From Tannerella sp. (lineage in GTDB: Bacteria > Bacteroidota > Bacteroidia > Bacteroidales > Tannerellaceae): a DNA stretch of 27,520 bases. Of the stretch, positions 8,182 to 16,053 are shown piece by piece. Below the pieces are notes generated by a model. That model had not been told where the DNA came from. It did not search any database and saw only the letters and a program-made list of their open reading frames with translations. A program made the translations under genes and the position numbers. Within the stretch, counting starts at the first letter, position 1, and every line of letters begins with the position of its first letter. The DNA is taken from NCBI GenBank assembly GCA_031277235.1, contig JAITMT010000504.1, forward strand, positions 1 to 27,520. Direction: 5' to 3'.

Positions 8182-9948
8182 ATGATAAGGAGAATATTAT
8201 TTTTTTGTACATTATTAACAGGCATACTCCTGACGGGTTGCAATGATGAACAGGACACCGAGTTTCTGGAAGTTTCCGAAGAAAACTTTGATTTCCTCGG
8301 CGAAGACGGCGACGGAGCATCATTCAGGATTACTTCAAATACCCAATGGAATACCTTCAGCAGCGATGCGTGGCTGAGATGTCTGCCGCCTTCCGGCGAA
8401 GGCGATGGGGGCGTGGCGGTTTCGGTGGAACACAACAGAACGGCAAACACCCGCAGCGGAACCGTTACCATCGTAACCTCCGGCGGATTAAGTAAAATCA
8501 TAGAGGTAACGCAACTCGGCAGCGAACCCGATATCATTGCCCGACCCGTAAATCCGGCTCCGTTGCCGGTTGGCGGGCAGGTATCCATACGGGTAACCGC
8601 CACCGACGAATGGGAAGTACTGATACCGGGCGACGCCATGGGATGGGTGCGGGTGGTAGAGGCAGAAACCGCATCGCTCCAGGGATGGGCGATACTTGAG
8701 TTTGACCTGAACGAAACGGACGAAGACCGTTTGACGGATATTGTTTTCAAATTGAAAAAGGCGAATAAATATACGGTAGTGAACGTAAAGCAACCGTTTA
8801 TCATTCCGCCGGCAAACGTCGAACTTCCGAATGAAGTCGTGCGGGGAACCGTTTTCGCCATTACCGGTGAAAACATGAACTCCGTATCCAAAGTGCGCCT
8901 TGGCGATACTGAAGTACCGATTACCGAATCGGCAAGCGGTTTTCTAAGGGTCGAAGTTCCCGCAACGTTTACGGACGGAACGTTCGATGTAATACTCATT
9001 TACGGAACCAGGGAAATGAACATCGGTTCAATAAATGTCATTCCTCCGTTCCCGAAAGCCGAAGGTCCGGCTGAAGCAACGATAGGAACAGCGTTTATCC
9101 TTCACGGCTCCCTGCTGAATCTTGTTCAAAAGGTGATGATCGGCAGTACGGAAGCGACTTTTGCACCCGGCAGAACGCCGTCGGCTTCGCTGCTGGTAAC
9201 CGTTCCCTTATCGGCAAGAGCCGGCGAGGCGGAAGTAAAACTTATTTTCGATGGCAATCAGGAATCTCCCGTAGGCGTAATGCTTCTCAAGGAAGGCGGA
9301 GGATTCGACGCCGGAAAAGACTTGTGCCGTTATGCAGGCTCAAGATATGCGGAAGCGGATCCTTCCATTCCAATGGTGGTGGAAGGCGGCAGAACCAACG
9401 GCTGGAACGCCGGTGGAGGACGCTCCATACTGTTCGCATTTGACGGCGTTATTGACAATCCCACTTACGATTTGGTTGATTACCTGCAATATTATGTCGG
9501 ACAACTGAACTGGAACGGAACCGGCTTCGGAACAACGAATGTCGGCGGAACGGGAGTACCCAACAGGGGACGTACCTACTGGCAGGCAAATTCCGGACAG
9601 AATCAAGGCATGATTGACGACGGAGCGGAGATTCCTTCAAACCGTACCTGTTTCTGGTTGGACTATACCACCACCCCGGCAGGCTATGTCATCTTTGACA
9701 GGATAGCGCTGATCGGACGCGGCAATAATGCAGACGCCACCCGATCCTACACAATCGAAATAAGCGACAACAATATAAACTGGATAACGGTTATAAAACC
9801 GGAAGATTCCAATGAGTTTGTCGGCACCACAGAATACGGGCACACGCTGCCGACTCCGGTTATGGCCAAGTATGTACGGTATGTTGTTGTTGAAGCCGCG
9901 GCAAATAATACGGGCTTGACGATTTTCCAACTCTACCGCACCAAATAA
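8182..9948 (+). CDS. BACON-BACON-TIG-TIG-F5/8C surface glycan-binding lipoprotein (copy 1)
   Basis: A 588-residue lipoprotein, lipobox LLTGC (C20). Inferred domains: BACON (30-112; SNTQWNTFSSDAWLRC and RSGTVTI), a second BACON-like repeat (118-204), two IPT/TIG domains (208-286 and 289-368), and a C-terminal F5/8-type discoidin-like domain (about 380-588) with FAFDGVID, GRTYWQANSG, TIEISDNNINW and AKYVRYVVVE. BACON and TIG repeats usually act as spacers that hold a carbohydrate-binding domain away from the cell surface, and the F5/8C domain is the likely binder. It has the same architecture as the gene at 11462, so the pair appears to be a duplication flanking the lyase gene. The stop is directly followed by the next ATG. 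Confidence 0.82.
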   Translation: MIRRILFFCTLLTGILLTGCNDEQDTEFLEVSEENFDFLGEDGDGASFRITSNTQWNTFSSDAWLRCLPPSGEGDGGVAVSVEHNRTANTRSGTVTIVTSGGLSKIIEVTQLGSEPDIIARPVNPAPLPVGGQVSIRVTATDEWEVLIPGDAMGWVRVVEAETASLQGWAILEFDLNETDEDRLTDIVFKLKKANKYTVVNVKQPFIIPPANVELPNEVVRGTVFAITGENMNSVSKVRLGDTEVPITESASGFLRVEVPATFTDGTFDVILIYGTREMNIGSINVIPPFPKAEGPAEATIGTAFILHGSLLNLVQKVMIGSTEATFAPGRTPSASLLVTVPLSARAGEAEVKLIFDGNQESPVGVMLLKEGGGFDAGKDLCRYAGSRYAEADPSIPMVVEGGRTNGWNAGGGRSILFAFDGVIDNPTYDLVDYLQYYVGQLNWNGTGFGTTNVGGTGVPNRGRTYWQANSGQNQGMIDDGAEIPSNRTCFWLDYTTTPAGYVIFDRIALIGRGNNADATRSYTIEISDNNINWITVIKPEDSNEFVGTTEYGHTLPTPVMAKYVRYVVVEAAANNTGLTIFQLYRTK

Positions 9949-11436
9949 ATGATTGTCATGAACAGGATGAAACTATTTTTGCTTTTTACCCTCTTTTTCG
10001 GTTGCGGCGATTCCAACAAACCGGAAGAAAAAGTCGAACCGCTGGTCATTAATACAACCCAACTCGATTTTGACGAAAAGGCTGGCGAAAAGAATATAAT
10101 TGTATCCAGTTCTACCGAATGGACGACAAGTTGCAGCCATTCCTGGCTGAAAACCAACCCTGTGAGCAGCAGTGGCGGTGAACGCAGGCTGACGGTTCTG
10201 GCGGAGGCAAACAGCGAAACGAATGTGCGTACTGGTACGGTAACTGTCAGTAGTGGCGCCGCATCCAAAACGGTTACGGTAACGCAGCAGGCGGGAACCG
10301 GTACAACGGCTGATGTGGCGATTGATCCCCAACAGACGAACATCTCCGGCAACGCCGGAGATGTTACCGTCAATGTTACGTCAAGCATTGTGTGGAAAGT
10401 AAGTATCCCCGGTGCCGACAAATGGGTAAAAGTGAAAGGGCAAACGGACAGTCGGGTGATTTTCGGCGTGGAAGAAAACCTCAGCGGCGAAAAGCGTACA
10501 TCGAATATCGAATTTCAGAAACAGGACGGCTCCGTAGCAACCGTCTTTGCACTGACCCAGGAAAAGGGAGAATACACGTTGATGACTGTTATGAATCCGG
10601 AGGAAGCGCAGGCAGGCTTGTCCTATAATCCGCTGAATACCTTTATGAAAGAGTATGGCTTTGATTATACCGAACATCCGTACTGCAACGGTCTCGGCGG
10701 TCATCAGGACGGAGTGCATCTTGCAGTGGAATGGGACGAAGATCTGAAGCAGTACGTCTTCCGCTTTGATATTCACATCACGCCCGTCATTGACGGCGAC
10801 CGTTGCGGCAGCGCGACAGACCGTCAGCGAAACGAAATGAAATCGGTTACCAACAACACAACCTGGGCAAAAGTGCAGGGTAACTGGGACGAATGGCAAC
10901 GGCTGGAATGGAAGATGAAAATTCCCAAGGGATATCAGCCCACGACAAGTTTCTGCCATCTCCACCAAATCAAGGCGCAGGACGGTCCCAACAACGGCAA
11001 CCCTTTGATTACCATCACTCCGCGTGCCAACAGCGACGGCTCAAACCGAAGGGTGCGGGTGGAACATACTTCACAGGGTGGCACGGGCACGAGTCTGGGA
11101 AGCATGGGAGAAGCGCCGATGACCGATTTCGAGGATGAATGGGTACAGATTGTGGAGGAAATACATTACCGCCACGACGGTTTCTATTCCATCAAAATCA
11201 CCCGGATACGCGATGGCAAGGAATTGATTTCCACATCAAGAAACAATATTGACATGTGGCGCAGCGGCTCTTCGTATCTGCGCAACAAATACGGTATTTA
11301 TCGCAGCCTTGCCGGCGGCGACCTGACCGAAAATCCGGCAGGTCAAAGCCCGCTGTTGAAAAACGAATCCGTATGGTTGTGCGATTTCAGGATTTGCGAA
11401 AAAAATACCAATCCAAATCCGACTCAAACGCATTAG
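9949..11436 (+). CDS. BACON-tethered polysaccharide lyase-like lipoprotein (PL20/PF14099-like)
   Basis: A 495-residue lipoprotein with lipobox LFFGC (C19 from 9949). ATGs at 9949, 9958 and 9967 are all possible starts, and 9949 abuts the preceding stop. Two BACON domains (about 31-116 and 119-207) precede a beta-jelly-roll domain (210-490). Its ordered motifs match the PF14099 lyase family as I know it: DRQRNEMK (291-298, like the family R-x-E-x-K), FCHLHQIK (335-342), DEWVQI (396-401) with a sheet containing RDGKEL, and KYGIYRS (447-453). PF14099 includes PL20 glucuronan lyases, which cleave uronic-acid polymers by beta-elimination. Lipidation and BACON spacers suggest it acts at the outer surface, ahead of SusC import. 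Specificity is unknown, and a non-catalytic binding role remains possible. Confidence 0.7.
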   Translation: MIVMNRMKLFLLFTLFFGCGDSNKPEEKVEPLVINTTQLDFDEKAGEKNIIVSSSTEWTTSCSHSWLKTNPVSSSGGERRLTVLAEANSETNVRTGTVTVSSGAASKTVTVTQQAGTGTTADVAIDPQQTNISGNAGDVTVNVTSSIVWKVSIPGADKWVKVKGQTDSRVIFGVEENLSGEKRTSNIEFQKQDGSVATVFALTQEKGEYTLMTVMNPEEAQAGLSYNPLNTFMKEYGFDYTEHPYCNGLGGHQDGVHLAVEWDEDLKQYVFRFDIHITPVIDGDRCGSATDRQRNEMKSVTNNTTWAKVQGNWDEWQRLEWKMKIPKGYQPTTSFCHLHQIKAQDGPNNGNPLITITPRANSDGSNRRVRVEHTSQGGTGTSLGSMGEAPMTDFEDEWVQIVEEIHYRHDGFYSIKITRIRDGKELISTSRNNIDMWRSGSSYLRNKYGIYRSLAGGDLTENPAGQSPLLKNESVWLCDFRICEKNTNPNPTQTH

Positions 11437-11461
11437 TAAAAAATCTTAATTTTAATTTTGA

Positions 11462-13189
11462 ATGAACAGAATATTGTTATTTTTCAGTGTTAGCGTTTTT
11501 TTCCTGCTTTTTTCCGCCTGTCAGGATGATGACAAGGCGGCGGATTCGCTGGAAATAGTAAACAACAGAACGAATATGGAGTTCGGGAAAGAAAGCGGTC
11601 AAAGTTTTATAGGCGTTCTTTCCAACGTGGCATGGACGGCTGCGGTCAGCGGCGGCGACTGGCTCTCGTGCTCTCCCGCGTCAGGCGAAGGAAACGGTAA
11701 TGTTACGGTTTCCGCGAAGGAAAACACGGGACAAAGCATCCGCAACGGCAGTGTTACCATTACATCCGAAAACGGCGCCTTTACCAAAACGGTAACCGTG
11801 TCGCAGGTCGGTACCCAGCCCGACATCGCAGTCTTTTCCGGAACGGTCAATATACCGCCGGCGGGTGGCGATACATGGGCGACGGTTACGGCTACCGGTG
11901 CATGGACTGTGCAGATACCCGCGACGTGGGTAATACAAAAGCCGCGCGAGGTTGCGGATGACCTGGTTGAATTTACCGCAGAAGCCAATGAAACGGGCGA
12001 CACACGTACGGCTGCCGTTACATTCAGTCTGACCGGCACCGACAGGCAGGCATCCTTTACCATTGCGCAGGAATCCGTTTCCGTGGAAGTGGAAACGCCG
12101 CCTGCCGAAGCGCAGATTGGACAAAACATCGTCCTGAACGGCACCAACCTTCGCCTGATTAAACAGGTATGGTTTGGCAGTCTGCAAGGCGAAATTGACG
12201 GGGAAGGACGAACGGACGAAGCCATAACGGTTACCATTCCCGCAACGGAATCGGCTAAGCCGGGAGAAGTTGATCTGAAAATCATTCACAGTTCGCTGAA
12301 CAGGGAAAAGATCGTCGGAAGGATAAATCTGTTACCGGCGCAGCCTGTTATCACCAATTATTCGAAACGTGTCCCGCTGGGAGGCGCAATTTATATGGAA
12401 GGAAGCAATATCAGCGGTATTCAGGAAGTATGGATTGGCGCTGCAAAAGGTGTCATCATGCCCGGCGTAACGGACGCCTTGATAAAAGTTTCCATCTCCG
12501 CGGCAGTTACCGCAGGAACGGTTCCCCTTAAAATCATTTTTGGCGGCAGTTCGGAAAAGGAAGTGGGAAATATAGAACTCTACTCTCCCGATCCGGAAAA
12601 GAATCTGACGCTTTACGCAGGTTCCCTTCTGGCTGATGTTCCGGCGATTGCGTGGAGCAGTCAAAATGCCTTCAACGTCGGAGGCGGGCGAATGGCAATG
12701 CACGCATTCGACGGCGCCATCAATAATGACACCTGGGCTTCCGTTGACTATGCCGCCGTGTACGGCGCGGACAGAATACCCACACAGGGACGTACTTACT
12801 GGCAGGTTAATTCGGCAGCCGTTCCCGCCGAACTTCCGGGTGAAGGACCGGCGCCTACCGGAAATACCGCCCCGCCATGGATTGCGTTGAACTACAGCGC
12901 TACGCCGGAAGGTTCCGTAACTTTTGACAAAATAGATCTCATGCCTCGCGAAAACAACGGACTGGTGAAAAAATACACGGTTGAAGTCAGCGACGACGGC
13001 AATGTCTGGACAAAAGTTATCAAGACGGAAGATTCCCAACAGTTCCCGTCGTCCTTCACCATTGTTACGCATAACCTGCCGCAACCTGTTACGGCAAGAT
13101 ATGTGCGGTGGGTATGCGTCGAAGGAAACGCTACCGGCAACAATACCGGCTTATCGCATTTTGCATTGTATTACGGACAAACGCCGTAA
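11462..13189 (+). CDS. BACON-BACON-TIG-TIG-F5/8C surface glycan-binding lipoprotein (copy 2)
   Basis: A 575-residue lipoprotein, lipobox LLFSAC (C20) followed by QDDD, which fits the surface-export signal. Domains run as in the gene at 8182: BACON (30-117), BACON-like (120-203), TIG (about 206-290), TIG (about 292-372) and F5/8C (378-575). Shared blocks in the last domain include GGGR, AFDG, GRTYW, the VEVSDDGNVW strand and ARYVRWVCVE. Divergence is substantial, so the duplication is old or the copies bind different parts of the glycan. The gene is followed after 12 bases by a strong terminator-like hairpin, marking the end of the main operon unit. Confidence 0.82.
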   Translation: MNRILLFFSVSVFFLLFSACQDDDKAADSLEIVNNRTNMEFGKESGQSFIGVLSNVAWTAAVSGGDWLSCSPASGEGNGNVTVSAKENTGQSIRNGSVTITSENGAFTKTVTVSQVGTQPDIAVFSGTVNIPPAGGDTWATVTATGAWTVQIPATWVIQKPREVADDLVEFTAEANETGDTRTAAVTFSLTGTDRQASFTIAQESVSVEVETPPAEAQIGQNIVLNGTNLRLIKQVWFGSLQGEIDGEGRTDEAITVTIPATESAKPGEVDLKIIHSSLNREKIVGRINLLPAQPVITNYSKRVPLGGAIYMEGSNISGIQEVWIGAAKGVIMPGVTDALIKVSISAAVTAGTVPLKIIFGGSSEKEVGNIELYSPDPEKNLTLYAGSLLADVPAIAWSSQNAFNVGGGRMAMHAFDGAINNDTWASVDYAAVYGADRIPTQGRTYWQVNSAAVPAELPGEGPAPTGNTAPPWIALNYSATPEGSVTFDKIDLMPRENNGLVKKYTVEVSDDGNVWTKVIKTEDSQQFPSSFTIVTHNLPQPVTARYVRWVCVEGNATGNNTGLSHFALYYGQTP

Positions 13190-13201
13190 GTATTCACATG
13201 G

Positions 13202-13238
13202 GGTTGTCCGTCCGAAAACAGGCGGGCAACCTTTTTTT
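13202..13238 (+). terminator. intrinsic terminator-like hairpin inside the gene cluster
   Basis: GGTTGTCCG (13202-13210) pairs over 9 bp (one G-U) with CGGGCAACC (13223-13231). Seven T follow (13232-13238). This is the clearest terminator in the window. Only 14 bases separate it from the next ATG at 13253, leaving no room for a promoter, so it probably attenuates transcription into the plug and lyase genes rather than ending it fully. Confidence 0.75.
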
Positions 13239-13252
13239 ATCTTAAAAAGACA

Positions 13253-13942
13253 ATGAAAAACGCAATAATCTTCTTTCTTACGCTTGCATTATCGGTTCAC
13301 GCTTCGCAGGCGACTGCTGCCGATACGCCTGCCGATACGCTGGTCGGTTTGGTGGTGAATCCGAAAGGCAAGGGACTGAAAAATATTCCGGTTACAGCCC
13401 GGCACAGGGACGGAGTGTTCAAGACCGACCGCAAGGGAATATTCGTCATTCCCAATGTCTTGCTGGATGATACCTTGATGATGGTCATCCCGAAAAACAG
13501 AATTTTTGTCGTCCCGGTAACCGGCAAACCTTTCTTGAAAGTAATCCTTTATGAAGATGATTTCACGACCGAAGAAGCCCGGGACGAAATTGTGGACTTG
13601 GGTTACGGTCAGGTGCGCAAACTCGGAAATACGTCGGGAAACGTCGTTATCTCGGGCGACGAATTGCGCCTGACGGGACAGAACGATATTCTGGATGCCA
13701 TAGCCGGAAAAGTTCCCGGAGTAAATATCGTCTATTCGGACGACGGGACGCCAACGCTCAGCATACGCGGCGGCGCTTCGTTCAGTCTGGATAATTCACC
13801 GCTTCTGATTCTGGACGGATCCGCGGTTGACAGTTTCCATCACGTAAACATCAACGACGTGGAAGAAGTAACGGTCATGAAGGAAGCCTCCATCTACGGA
13901 GCGCGGGGAGCAAACGGAGCGGTATTGATAAAAACAAAATAA
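13253..13942 (+). CDS. plug-only SusC relative: exported CarboxypepD-like plus TonB-receptor plug domains, no barrel
   Basis: A 229-residue protein with a cleavable signal peptide (about 1-23, ending QATAAD). It has a carboxypeptidase-regulatory-like beta-sandwich (about 30-98; LVGLVVNPKGKGLKNIPV) and a TonB-receptor plug (about 112-229). The plug contains ILDAIAGKVPGVNI, LSIRGGASF, PLLILDGSAVD, EEVTVMKEASIYGARGANG and ends IKTK, exactly where a barrel would begin in SusC. The frame ends in TAA and the lyase gene starts 10 bases later, so the absence of a barrel is not a frameshift visible here. Barrel-less plug proteins occur in Bacteroidetes, but I know of no established function. It may be periplasmic and interact with SusC, SusD or TonB. 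Co-transcription with the lyase at 13953 is likely. Confidence 0.85.
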   Translation: MKNAIIFFLTLALSVHASQATAADTPADTLVGLVVNPKGKGLKNIPVTARHRDGVFKTDRKGIFVIPNVLLDDTLMMVIPKNRIFVVPVTGKPFLKVILYEDDFTTEEARDEIVDLGYGQVRKLGNTSGNVVISGDELRLTGQNDILDAIAGKVPGVNIVYSDDGTPTLSIRGGASFSLDNSPLLILDGSAVDSFHHVNINDVEEVTVMKEASIYGARGANGAVLIKTK

Positions 13943-13952
13943 ACCATGCAAT

Positions 13953-15167
13953 ATGAAACCTTTGAAATACACATTTTTTTTTCTGTTCCTTTTTGTTCAG
14001 TGCTCAACTGTCCGGATTCCGCAAACCGTATCATTCGACGGACAGGCGCTGAACCGGTCTTTTCGCCGGATACAGTCAGGCGACGCCGGTTATACCGAAG
14101 CCTGCCGGCAATTGCTCCTCGATGCGGATAAGTGCCTGACCGAAGGTCCCTATACGGTAACCTCCAAACCGAAGATGCCTCCGAGCGGTGACAAGCATGA
14201 TTATATAAGCATGGGTCCCTACTGGTGGCCCAATCCCGATACCCCCGACGGATTGCCTTACATCCGCAAGGACGGTTTCCGCAATCCTGAACGCAATCTT
14301 TATGAAGACCGCAGTAATCTTGGAAAATTGATGTCTGCAGTCGAAACGCTCGGCTTGGCATATTACTTCTCAAAAAATGAAAAGTATGCCGAACATGCCG
14401 CACTCCTGTTGAAAGTCTGGTTTCTTGATAAGGAGACCCTGATGAATCCCCATTTGAACTACGGACAATCTGTTCCCGGCATTACCGACGGACGGGCTGA
14501 AGGACTGATAGAAACGACAGGATTCATCGCCATGCTCGACGGCGTCCGCTTGCTGGAGGGCTCAAAGTCGTGGACGCATCAAGACAACGAAGCGCTCAAA
14601 AAATGGTTTGCCGATTTCTTCGACTGGATGCAAACAAGCAAGATCGGTGCTGACGAACGCAACGCTAAAAATAATCACGGAACATGGTACGACGCACAGT
14701 CCGTAGCGATGGCGCTGTATATCGGAAAAACCGGCGAAGCCAAACAAATCGTTTCCGGGCAAACCGTAGCCCGGTTGCGCTCGCAAATCATGCCCGACGG
14801 CAGCCAGCCGCGGGAACTGGCACGCGCCGACTCGTGGAACTACAGCAACATGAACCTGCGCGGATTTTTCACCGTAGCAACTCTTGCCCGGCATGTGGAC
14901 GTCAATCTCTGGACTGTAACCAACGACGACGGGAAACCATACCTGCAAACGGCGCTTGATTTTCTGATACCTGCATTCGAGGATTCGACCCTGTGGAAAT
15001 ATTCCCAGGTCAGCAACCGTTTTGACCGCGGCACGATGCTCAATTTATTGCAGCGGGCTTCGGTTGTGTATGATAATCCGGATTATGCTCTTCAGGCAAA
15101 AAAATATCAATCCTCCGAAAAGAAAGACGCCGAAAACAGAAACATGCTGATTGGGTATGGAGAATGA
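13953..15167 (+). CDS. PF05426 alginate-lyase-superfamily polysaccharide lyase (PL5/PL38-like)
   Basis: A 404-residue exported enzyme with a probable lipobox FVQC (C17). The family signature is clear: HDYISMGPYWWPNPDTPDGLPYIRKDG (82-108, given here as its continuous hallmark run split by Pro94 and Pro98), then ETTGFIAMLDG, NNHGTWYDAQ (240-249) and RELARADSWNYSNMNL (287-302). By analogy with PL5 alginate lyase, where Asn, His, Arg and Tyr form the active site, N241, H242, R291 (or R287) and Y297 are candidate catalytic residues. The fold should be an alpha/alpha toroid that cleaves uronate polymers by beta-elimination. Members act on alginate or glucuronan-type chains, so the substrate cannot be fixed from sequence. 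The gene ends at a junction with minus-strand repeat DNA. Confidence 0.88.
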   Translation: MKPLKYTFFFLFLFVQCSTVRIPQTVSFDGQALNRSFRRIQSGDAGYTEACRQLLLDADKCLTEGPYTVTSKPKMPPSGDKHDYISMGPYWWPNPDTPDGLPYIRKDGFRNPERNLYEDRSNLGKLMSAVETLGLAYYFSKNEKYAEHAALLLKVWFLDKETLMNPHLNYGQSVPGITDGRAEGLIETTGFIAMLDGVRLLEGSKSWTHQDNEALKKWFADFFDWMQTSKIGADERNAKNNHGTWYDAQSVAMALYIGKTGEAKQIVSGQTVARLRSQIMPDGSQPRELARADSWNYSNMNLRGFFTVATLARHVDVNLWTVTNDDGKPYLQTALDFLIPAFEDSTLWKYSQVSNRFDRGTMLNLLQRASVVYDNPDYALQAKKYQSSEKKDAENRNMLIGYGE

Positions 15168-15181
15168 AAAATAAAAAAGGA

Positions 15182-15275
15182 TATGACTATGAACATGTTT
15201 TAAGTGTATAAGCCGTCTGTACTGTCCCAAAAACAAAACTCCAATCCTCAACTTCCATTCCCGTAATGAGATGAA
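15182..15275 (-). repeat. relict gene-less leader plus 31-bp repeat copy (R1)
   Basis: 15221-15251 is identical over 31 bases to 16696-16726, and similarity continues weakly to CCCGTAA-TGAGATGA near 15275. The neighbouring 15182-15220 (minus strand TTATACACTTAAAACATGTTCATA) resembles the leaders just upstream of the genes at 15886 and 16671, but no related gene follows it. It lies between the lyase stop and the tail-to-tail gene ending at 15287. It looks like the remains of a lost fourth family copy. Confidence 0.65.
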
Positions 15276-15286
15276 AAAATGAGACG

Positions 15287-15886
15287 CTAATTTTCCCTAT
15301 TTTTCCTCTCCTCCTGATTGATTTTTTCCCGTGCTTCCCGATCATTTTTTTCCCGTATTTCTTTCATCTTTTTTGATGTTACCGGCTCTTTAGTCATATA
15401 CATATACGGATTGACACCGATGCCGGTTACTTTCCTGTCTTTAAGGAAATCGTATAGTTTTTGAGTAAATACGGGATCACCATTCTCATTACGAAATTCG
15501 GATGCTTTCCGATACTCAGCAGAGGTAGGCGGATTTTCAAAGCGTACGACTATGTAGTAATCTTTCAATTCGCTGGCCTTCTTACCTATTTGCCGGACGC
15601 TTAACGATAAATAATACACTACAGTTGGTGATGAAGGAGAGGATCGCAATCCGGCATCTGCAATGTAGAGTACCGGATATTCCAATTCTTCGAGAATCTC
15701 GCCAACGGTCTTTCCCACATATTGTTCTCCCCGCATTCGGTAATTGTAATCCAAATACCGAAGCGTGTCTCCGTTAAAACTTGCCGCCGGTCTGTACGGC
15801 AATGCGGCTTTATCGCTCTGCGCCTGCAACTGTCCGGCGGACAGTAATAAAAACAGGGCTGCTAAAATAAAATTTATTCGTTTCAT
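15287..15886 (-). CDS. small exported protein of unknown function, paralog A
   Basis: With the start at 15886 (an alternative Met is one codon upstream), the protein is about 199 residues with a clear signal peptide (MKRINFILAALFLLLSAGQLQAQ). The frame is open further upstream to 15949, but that extension has no signal character. Mature features are LPYRPAASFNGDTLRYL near the N-terminus, QYVGKTVGEILEEL, a central beta-rich part, KLYDFLKDRKVTGIGV, and a highly charged Lys/Glu/Arg tail of about 30 residues that is probably helical. It is related to the next gene (16054-16671) by LPY-P--SF, Y-GKTV-E-L and YDFL/YELL-K--KV-GV blocks. I recognise no family. Probably periplasmic or exported. Confidence 0.72.
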   Translation of the reverse strand: MKRINFILAALFLLLSAGQLQAQSDKAALPYRPAASFNGDTLRYLDYNYRMRGEQYVGKTVGEILEELEYPVLYIADAGLRSSPSSPTVVYYLSLSVRQIGKKASELKDYYIVVRFENPPTSAEYRKASEFRNENGDPVFTQKLYDFLKDRKVTGIGVNPYMYMTKEPVTSKKMKEIREKNDREAREKINQEERKNREN

Positions 15887-15937
15887 CATTTTATGGACAT
15901 ATTTTTGGTGTATAAACCGCCTCGCTATCCCAAATAT

Positions 15938-15964
15938 GCAAGCGGTCACGAAGAGGTCGCTTGC
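15938..15964. repeat. 7-bp inverted repeat between paralogs A and B
   Basis: GCAAGCG (15938-15944) and CGCTTGC (15958-15964) are perfect inverted copies around a 13-base loop. There is no T run on either strand, so it is not a standard terminator. It could be an operator or a processing hairpin in the B-A intergenic RNA. Confidence 0.4.
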
Positions 15965-16008
15965 CGTTTGTTCTTCTCAATTTTACCATTTTTACAATCG
16001 AAACAATA

Positions 16009-16048
16009 TTTTTTGCGTGTTCACTATCAAATACAAACACGCAAAAAA
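16009..16048. repeat. 13-bp perfect inverted repeat just after paralog B
   Basis: TTTTTTGCGTGTT (16009-16021) and AACACGCAAAAAA (16036-16048) pair perfectly around a 14-base loop, starting 6 bases beyond the stop of the minus-strand gene ending at 16054. Because the T and A runs are inside the stem, neither strand has a free U tail. It is a 3' hairpin but not a textbook intrinsic terminator. Confidence 0.6.
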
Positions 16049-16053
16049 TCAAT

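Noticed and set aside
8166..8999. 277-codon minus-strand ORF
   Set aside because: It is antisense to the BACON lipoprotein, Ser/Thr/Val-rich, with no domain.
11599..13084. Three long minus-strand ORFs (228, 202 and 250 codons)
   Set aside because: All are antisense to the second BACON-TIG-F5/8C gene, mutually overlapping and without recognisable features.
13253..13952. Plug-only gene as a frameshifted full SusC
   Set aside because: No barrel sequence follows in any frame. The lyase gene begins 10 bases after the stop and both genes have intact starts and signal peptides.
13953..15167. Naming the substrate as alginate
   Set aside because: PF05426 covers enzymes with different uronate specificities. 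The motifs support the fold and mechanism, not the substrate.
16009..16048. Intrinsic terminator for paralog B
   Set aside because: The T and A runs pair within the stem and no free U tract follows on either strand.
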